From positions 1 to 10,709 of the forward strand of contig JAXHTH010000161.1 in NCBI GenBank assembly GCA_034211115.1: a stretch of 10,709 bases of DNA. The letters are read 5' to 3'. The position numbers were made by a program, and so were the translations under genes. The notes below the pieces were generated by a model. It ran no database searches. It was given only the letters and a program-made list of their open reading frames with translations, and was not told the origin of the DNA. This stretch comes from JAXHTH01 sp034211115. Its GTDB lineage: Bacteria > Planctomycetota > Phycisphaerae > Phycisphaerales > SM1A02. This document shows positions 6,958-10,709 of this stretch, piece by piece. Numbering within the stretch: position 1 is the stretch's first letter; each line of letters opens with the position of its first letter.

Positions 6958-7000
6958 AAAAAACCCCGCCGCCAGAGTCCGGCACGCCCAGCCGACTCTG
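6958..7000 (-). terminator. Bulged hairpin followed by T6, possible minus-strand terminator
   Basis: On the minus strand CAGAGTCGGC (7000-6991) pairs with GCCGGACTCTG (6983-6973), leaving one bulged base and a 7-base loop. After nine GC-rich bases a run of six T follows (6963-6958). This could stop transcripts arriving from the tRNA-Leu side. The gap between stem and T-run is longer than in canonical terminators, so the call is weak. The hairpin itself is clear. Confidence 0.35.
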
Positions 7001-7178
7001 CTCGCGCGACGGGGACCTTTGGTCAGTCAACCGCGTTCAGCCGCGGGTGATTCCCACGCGAAGGCTCGGGTGGCTCTTCGCGAAGACGGGCCGGGCGGTT
7101 CCCCCTGTCGCGATCTGGGGAGAAAGTGCGGGCGGGTCGTGCCCAAAACAGCAGATGCAGGCCGCCTCTTTCGCACCG

Positions 7179-7196
7179 GCGGGGCTCACGCCCCGC
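7179..7196 (-). terminator. Perfect GC hairpin just downstream of tRNA-Leu
   Basis: GCGGGGC (7179-7185), loop TCAC and GCCCCGC (7190-7196) form a perfect 7-bp stem, beginning nine bases past the 3' end of the minus-strand tRNA-Leu. No T-run follows, so it may be a U-less terminator, a 3'-processing barrier or an intergenic palindrome. Confidence 0.35.
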
Positions 7197-7205
7197 ACAT
7201 CTCAA

Positions 7206-7290
<85 letters not shown>

Positions 7291-7311
7291 GGTCGGCAAC
7301 TATCCGATACG

Positions 7312-7340
7312 ATTATCCACGGCCCGGAGAGAGAGAGCAA
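7312..7340 (-). promoter_or_regulatory. Promoter of tRNA-Leu
   Basis: On the minus strand TTGCTC (7340-7335) and GATAAT (7317-7312) are separated by exactly 17 bases. The -10 matches 5/6 and the -35 starts TTG. The predicted start near 7305 leaves a leader of about 15 bases before the mature 5' end at 7290, suitable for RNase P processing. Confidence 0.5.
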
Positions 7341-7375
7341 CAGAGAGCCGCTCACCGTCGGCAGGGAGCCAGGAC

Positions 7376-8242
7376 ATGACCTTCAGCCAGTATTCAGGAA
7401 CCGCCATCGTTCCCACGCTTAGCCGCCTCGTGCTCGCGCTGGCGTTCATCACGGCCGGGTTCAACAAGCTGTTCACGGACGCGACGTTCAACGCCGAGCA
7501 GGCCGAGCGGCTCGAGGCGGTCGGGGTGGACCTCGACCGCATGACCGCCTCCGCCGGGCCGGCAATCGTCCTCGCCCAGTCGCCGCAGGAGGAGCAGACA
7601 CCCCCGCCCGAGGAGGAAGAGATGATGATGGCCCCGCCGGAGGACGAGCCGGCCCCGCCGGCAGAGCAGCCGCAGATGCCGCCGCCGGAGGAGAGCCCCG
7701 GCGAGAAGATCGTCATCAAATCCCCGGGCCAGTACACCGCAAAGACGCTTCACGGGGTGACGCTGCTCTGCGAGGGGGCGGGGTTCGGCAGGTACTCGCC
7801 CTACCTCGCCTGGCTGGCCGCCGTGACCGAGTTCGGAGGCGGGATCCTCATCCTCGTCGGCTTCCTCAGCCGCATCTGGGGCCTGGGGCTGGCCATCGCG
7901 ATGGGCACGGCCGTCTACCTCACGACGTGGGATCCGTACATCTCGACCGGCCCGTTCGAGGTGGCCCAGAACCACATTCCGATGTTCAATCGGGCCTTCG
8001 CCCAGCTCGGGCTGGGGGTGCTGGCCCTGAGCGTGCTGCTCGCTGGCCCGGGCCCGCTGAGCCTGGATCGTCTGGTCTTCGGCAAGCGCGGCGGGGGGAA
8101 GAGCGCCTCGGACTTCGCCGGCCCGGCGGGCGGGCCGATGGCCGGTCCCGCGCGTGGCGCGGTGCCGGAGCGTCGCACGCCGCCCCCGCCGAAGCCCAAG
8201 CCGCAGGAGGGCGACAAGCCCGCCTCCGGACGCCCGCTCTGA
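7376..8242 (+). CDS. DoxX-like membrane protein with acidic Pro/Glu insert and basic Pro-rich tail
   Basis: This 288-residue protein resembles the small four-helix DoxX family. The first helix (about 11-33) carries LVLALAFITAGFNKLF, the usual R-L-x-L-x-x-x-F-I-x-x-G-x-x-K pattern. Later helices lie at about 143-163 (WLAAVTEFGGGILILVGF, typical of the family), 167-184 and 207-225. Between helix 1 and helix 2 is an unusual stretch, about residues 68-110, made almost entirely of Pro, Glu, Gln and Met. The C-terminal about 50 residues are rich in Gly, Pro, Lys and Arg, with PPPPKPKP at 269-276. DoxX-type proteins are linked to quinone, thiol or terminal-oxidase functions, but the role here is unknown. 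At about 290 residues it is roughly double the usual DoxX length. The AGGGAG at 7363-7368 supports ATG 7376. It is probably the first gene of an envelope operon with the genes to its right. Confidence 0.8.
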   Translation: MTFSQYSGTAIVPTLSRLVLALAFITAGFNKLFTDATFNAEQAERLEAVGVDLDRMTASAGPAIVLAQSPQEEQTPPPEEEEMMMAPPEDEPAPPAEQPQMPPPEESPGEKIVIKSPGQYTAKTLHGVTLLCEGAGFGRYSPYLAWLAAVTEFGGGILILVGFLSRIWGLGLAIAMGTAVYLTTWDPYISTGPFEVAQNHIPMFNRAFAQLGLGVLALSVLLAGPGPLSLDRLVFGKRGGGKSASDFAGPAGGPMAGPARGAVPERRTPPPPKPKPQEGDKPASGRPL

Positions 8243-8398
8243 TCTCGATCCCCGGACGGCGGTCCCCGGTCGGCCGAACGGGCCGGATTGGCCCCGGCGG
8301 GTGTTCTGCGCGTATCCTAGGGCTGCGCGCCTCCGCGTTGCCGCCGTGGCGATCGGGCCGTGCGCGGCCGCGGGCGGTGCCGCTTCGCCTCGTGCCGG

Positions 8399-9430
8399 AT
8401 GACCGCCGTGCCGCAGGAACCCGCTTCATCATCGCCGCCCGCGAGCCCGCCACCGGCCGCCGACGATCGCGAGGCGGATCTGGCCCGGCTGGGGGCCGAG
8501 AGCGACACGGAACGGGCGGTGAAGCGCATCGTGCCCTGGATCATTTCCATCGCCCTCCATCTGGGCCTCGTCCTCATGGCCTCGCTGCTCACCTGGACCG
8601 TGGTCATGCTCCAGCGCGACGAGGAGCCGGTGCGGATCGTCGCCGATTTCAACGCGATGCAGTACGACCCGGTCGTGCGGCTGGACACGCCGCAGACCGA
8701 GCAGGCCGAGCAGGTGGTGCAGGATCGGGTCGAGACGGAATCGCTGACCGACCAGATCGACGATCAGCTCGGGCTGGAGATCGATCCCATCAGCCTGCTG
8801 GCCGGCCCGAGCGAGGGTGAGCTGGCGCGGTTCGCCCCGGAGCCAACGGGGGCGACGGCGACCTTCGTCGGCCTCTCCTCGACCAACGCCCGCCGGATCG
8901 TCTACGTCATCGACGCCTCCGGCTCGATGCTCCGCTCGCTGCCCATCGTGCTGGAGGAGCTCGCCCGTTCGCTGGACGGGCTGGGGCCGCGGCAGGAGTT
9001 CTCCATCATCTTCTTCCAGCGCAACGAGGCCCTGATGGTCCCTCCGCGGACGCAGCTCGTGCCCGCGACGGTGACGCAGAAAATGCGCGTGCTGGCCTGG
9101 ATCGACGAGCGGGTGATTCCCGAGGGTCGATCCAACCCGCTGGAGGCGATCGAGCTGGCCCTGAGCTTCCGACCCGATGTCGTCTTCCTGCTCAGCGTCA
9201 ACATCACCGGCGCGGAAGAATACGAGATCGATCAGGCGGACCTGCTCGCCCTGCTCGATGAACTCAACCCGCGCGATCCCGCCACGGGCCGGAGGCGGAC
9301 GCAGATCAACTGCGTGCAGTTCCTCGATCCGGACCCGCTGGGGACGCTGGAAAAGATCGCCGCCGAACACGGCGGGGAGCGGGGCTACAAGTTCCTCGAC
9401 CGCGAGGAGCTGGGACTGAGGGCGCCATGA
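8399..9430 (+). CDS. Membrane-anchored von Willebrand A (VWA) protein with TonB/TolA-like anchor
   Basis: The 343-residue product has a Pro/Ser-rich cytoplasmic N-terminus (1-25), one membrane helix (about 44-71), an acidic linker (about 90-150) and a C-terminal VWA domain. That domain begins RRIVYVIDASGSM (165-177), whose D-x-S-x-S is the first part of a metal-ion-dependent adhesion site. The region EGRSNPLEAIELAL (242-255) has Ser where MIDAS proteins usually have Thr. The strand RPDVVFLLSVN (258-268) lacks the usual final D-G, so the metal site looks incomplete. The helix reads WIISIALHLGLVLM; S50-x3-H54 matches the Ser/His pair that TonB and TolA use to contact ExbB/TolQ-type channels. 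That match is my reading, and the function is inference. ATG 8399 is preferred over the GTG at 8360, but no clear ribosome-binding site is seen. The stop overlaps the next start as ATGA. A 156-bp gap follows the DoxX-like gene. Confidence 0.8.
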   Translation: MTAVPQEPASSSPPASPPPAADDREADLARLGAESDTERAVKRIVPWIISIALHLGLVLMASLLTWTVVMLQRDEEPVRIVADFNAMQYDPVVRLDTPQTEQAEQVVQDRVETESLTDQIDDQLGLEIDPISLLAGPSEGELARFAPEPTGATATFVGLSSTNARRIVYVIDASGSMLRSLPIVLEELARSLDGLGPRQEFSIIFFQRNEALMVPPRTQLVPATVTQKMRVLAWIDERVIPEGRSNPLEAIELALSFRPDVVFLLSVNITGAEEYEIDQADLLALLDELNPRDPATGRRRTQINCVQFLDPDPLGTLEKIAAEHGGERGYKFLDREELGLRAP

Positions 9431-10581
9431 CGATGCCGCGCGGCGGGTTCATCGCGATGCTGCTGCTTCTGCTTGCCGCCGCCGGCGCCGCGGGCGATAC
9501 CGTCACCCTCCGCGGCACGACCATCCCGCTGCCCGGCTGCGAGATCCAGGACATCCGCCACGGGCGGCTTTACTTCAGCGACAGCCGCGGGCGGCGGCAG
9601 TGGCGCGACCTGGATGAGGTTGCCGCCCTCGGCTTCGAGGAGCTGCCGAACCTGGACGAGGCCGAGCGCCTGCTCGCCGCAGGCCAATCGGACGCCGCCC
9701 TTGCGCGGTTCCTTCAGTCGATGCTCGAAGCGGACGGCGAGCTGGAGACGCTCTGGCTCCGCGTGCGGCTGGCGCGGGTTCACGATGCGCGGGGCGAGTA
9801 CGTGCAGGCGGCCGGTCACACCGCCGCCGTGTTCATGCTGCGCGATGAGCCCTCCTGGCGGCGGCTGGAGCCGGTGAGCCGACCCGATCGGCCGTCGTAT
9901 CCCGCCGCCCGCGAGGCGGTGCTTCTCCTTCAGCAGGCCGACCGGACGGTGAGCGATCCGCAACTGGCGGCCGTCGTCGATCGGCTGCTCGAGGCGGTGC
10001 GGCCGATCGCGGCCGAGCTCGAGGCCGGCTGGGACGGCCCGCCGATCGAGCGGGGTTCGACGATCTCGGGCTACCCGATCGAGCGAATCCGCGGTGAGGC
10101 GTTCGACCTCGCCGCCGAGCCGAACGCGGCGGGGGCGGGCGAGACCGACGCCGCGCCGCCCGGGGAGATTGCCGACCACTCGTCTCCGGGCGCGGCGTCG
10201 GGCGATTCGGCCGAGGCGATCGACGCCCTGCTCGACGCCGGCCGCGCCGCCGACGCCCGCATCGTCTGCCAGCGCGTCGCGCAACGACCCGGCAACCGGA
10301 GCCTGGGCCGGTTCCTGCATCAGTACGGCCGGGCGCTGGCGGGGGTCGGTCGCCGGCGCGATGCGGCGGTGATGTTCATGCGCGGCGCGCTGTTGTACGA
10401 CGCGTCGGCGTCCGCCGCGCCGAGCCTGGTCGAGGCGGCGCTCATCCATCGCGACGTGTTCCGTAATCGGCCCGCGGCCCGGCGTCTGGCGGAACGCGCC
10501 CGGGAAATCGCCGCGGCTCAGGGCGATTCGACGACGGTCCGCCGGGCGCGCGATATCCTCTCCGGCCTCGACGATGACTGA
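9427..10581 (+). CDS. Secreted TPR-like protein of unknown function
   Basis: The 384-residue product begins with a signal peptide, MTMPRGGFIAMLLLLLAAAG, with likely cleavage after AAG near residue 23, so it should act in the periplasm. Residues about 25-70 (VTLRGTTIPLPGCEIQDI, then RLYFSD) form a short beta-rich module of the kind that precedes many planctomycete TPR proteins. Alpha-helical tetratricopeptide-like repeats lie at about 76-138 (EAERLLAAGQSDAALARF) and 263-325 (AIDALLDAGRAADARIV, then GRRRDAAVMFMRGALLY). A low-complexity Ala/Gly/Pro linker (about 230-260) separates them. A third helical region covers 346-380. ATGA overlap with the VWA gene indicates translational coupling. GAGGG at 9418-9422 is a plausible ribosome-binding site; ATG 9433 is an alternative start. 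Such proteins usually scaffold other envelope proteins. I do not recognise a specific family. Confidence 0.75.
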   Translation: MTMPRGGFIAMLLLLLAAAGAAGDTVTLRGTTIPLPGCEIQDIRHGRLYFSDSRGRRQWRDLDEVAALGFEELPNLDEAERLLAAGQSDAALARFLQSMLEADGELETLWLRVRLARVHDARGEYVQAAGHTAAVFMLRDEPSWRRLEPVSRPDRPSYPAAREAVLLLQQADRTVSDPQLAAVVDRLLEAVRPIAAELEAGWDGPPIERGSTISGYPIERIRGEAFDLAAEPNAAGAGETDAAPPGEIADHSSPGAASGDSAEAIDALLDAGRAADARIVCQRVAQRPGNRSLGRFLHQYGRALAGVGRRRDAAVMFMRGALLYDASASAAPSLVEAALIHRDVFRNRPAARRLAERAREIAAAQGDSTTVRRARDILSGLDDD

Positions 10582-10603
10582 CCGCACGCGAGGAATAATG
10601 ACG

Positions 10604-10709
10604 ATGCGCACATGTACCCGCTGCCTGATCGTGCTGCTGCTGTGCTGCGGCGGCGTGCTGCTGGCGACCCCGGCGCCGGGGCAGGACGATGCGGGCGGCG
10701 CGCCGCCCG
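10604..10709 (+). CDS. Exported protein, N-terminal signal peptide only (3' end outside window)
   Basis: Only 35 residues are visible: a basic start (MRTCTRC), a hydrophobic core (LIVLLLCCGGVLLA) and a likely cleavage region TPAPGQ, followed by an acidic, Gly/Pro-rich stretch (DDAGGAPP). GAGGAA at 10590-10595 lies eight bases before ATG 10604. The in-frame ATG at 10598 is only two bases from it and is less likely, though it would just add two residues. The gene follows the TPR-like gene by 22 bp, so it is the same operon. By analogy with planctomycete loci it could be the signal-peptide-bearing MotA/TolQ/ExbB channel protein, but the visible part cannot show this. Confidence 0.65.
   Translation, partial: MRTCTRCLIVLLLCCGGVLLATPAPGQDDAGGAPP

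Larger units (their letters stand above)
6711..7205. other. Gene-free 495-bp stretch between two convergent tRNAs, rich in hairpins
   Basis: No open frame here has family-like protein sequence, and those that exist run through the tRNAs. The stretch instead holds at least five perfect or near-perfect GC-rich inverted repeats: 6764-6781, 6947-6970 (GGCGGGG/CCCCGCC, 10-base loop), 6973-7000, 7057-7082 (CGCGAAG/CTTCGCG, 12-base loop) and 7179-7196. Two of these sit where tRNA terminators are expected. The rest may be further terminators, palindromic repeats or part of an RNA gene. I recognise no known ncRNA core such as SRP, RNase P or tmRNA. Confidence 0.6.

Noticed and set aside
6947..6970. 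GGCGGGG/CCCCGCC inverted repeat as a separate terminator
   Set aside because: The stem is perfect, but no T-run follows on either strand. Its A/T run lies in the loop, so it is listed only as a hairpin in the gap.
8288..8318. TTGGCC and TATCCT as an internal promoter before the VWA gene
   Set aside because: The spacing is 19 bases and the hexamers match poorly, which is too weak to call in GC-rich DNA.
9385..10611. A 408-codon minus-strand open frame opposite the TPR-like gene
   Set aside because: The plus strand has a signal peptide, a start overlapping its operon partner and TPR-like repeats. The minus frame is Arg-rich shadow sequence.

Overview
The window is high-GC DNA that looks like a planctomycete chromosome, possibly from the Phycisphaerae side. 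This is inferred from the gene content (a paired ketosynthase locus, a class II DAHP synthase, and an envelope operon with a von Willebrand A protein and a TPR protein) and from the base composition. There is no rRNA or other strong taxonomic marker, so the assignment is tentative. Almost all protein genes have GC-rich codon use. The exception is the tcmP-like gene at 3921-5090, which is visibly less GC-rich.

Layout: (1) 1-1866, minus strand: two beta-ketoacyl-ACP synthase (KAS) homologues in tandem. The first in transcription order (547-1866) has lost both catalytic histidines and looks like a chain-length-factor-type partner. The second (1-479, cut by the window edge) starts like a normal FabF. 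An array of seven 8-bp repeats fills the 67-bp gap between them and includes the upstream gene's stop codon. (2) 2015-3064, plus: a YdjM-type membrane protein (putative metal-dependent hydrolase), divergent from the KAS pair. (3) 3152-5090, plus: a two-gene cassette with overlapping reading frames, made of a three-Cys Gp37/Gp68 (DUF5131) protein and its TcmP partner. This is a recognised but biochemically unexplained pairing. (4) 5097-6467, minus: class II DAHP synthase, the first step of the shikimate pathway, convergent with tcmP. (5) 6637-7290: tRNA-Ala(CGC) on the plus strand and tRNA-Leu(UAG) on the minus strand, facing each other across about 500 bp that holds several GC-rich hairpins and no convincing gene. 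(6) 7376-10709, plus: a probable envelope operon of a DoxX-like membrane protein with an acidic Pro/Glu insert, a membrane-anchored VWA protein, a secreted TPR-like protein, and the start of another exported protein.

How the genes may work together: the KAS pair probably forms a heterodimeric condensing enzyme. The three-Cys/TcmP pair is translationally coupled and probably forms one nucleic-acid- or nucleotide-modifying unit, perhaps an accessory or phage-related one. The VWA protein carries a TonB/TolA-like S-x3-H membrane anchor, which suggests that the 7376-10709 operon is an ExbB/ExbD-type energised envelope system continuing beyond the right edge. The last two points are inferences from motifs and gene order.
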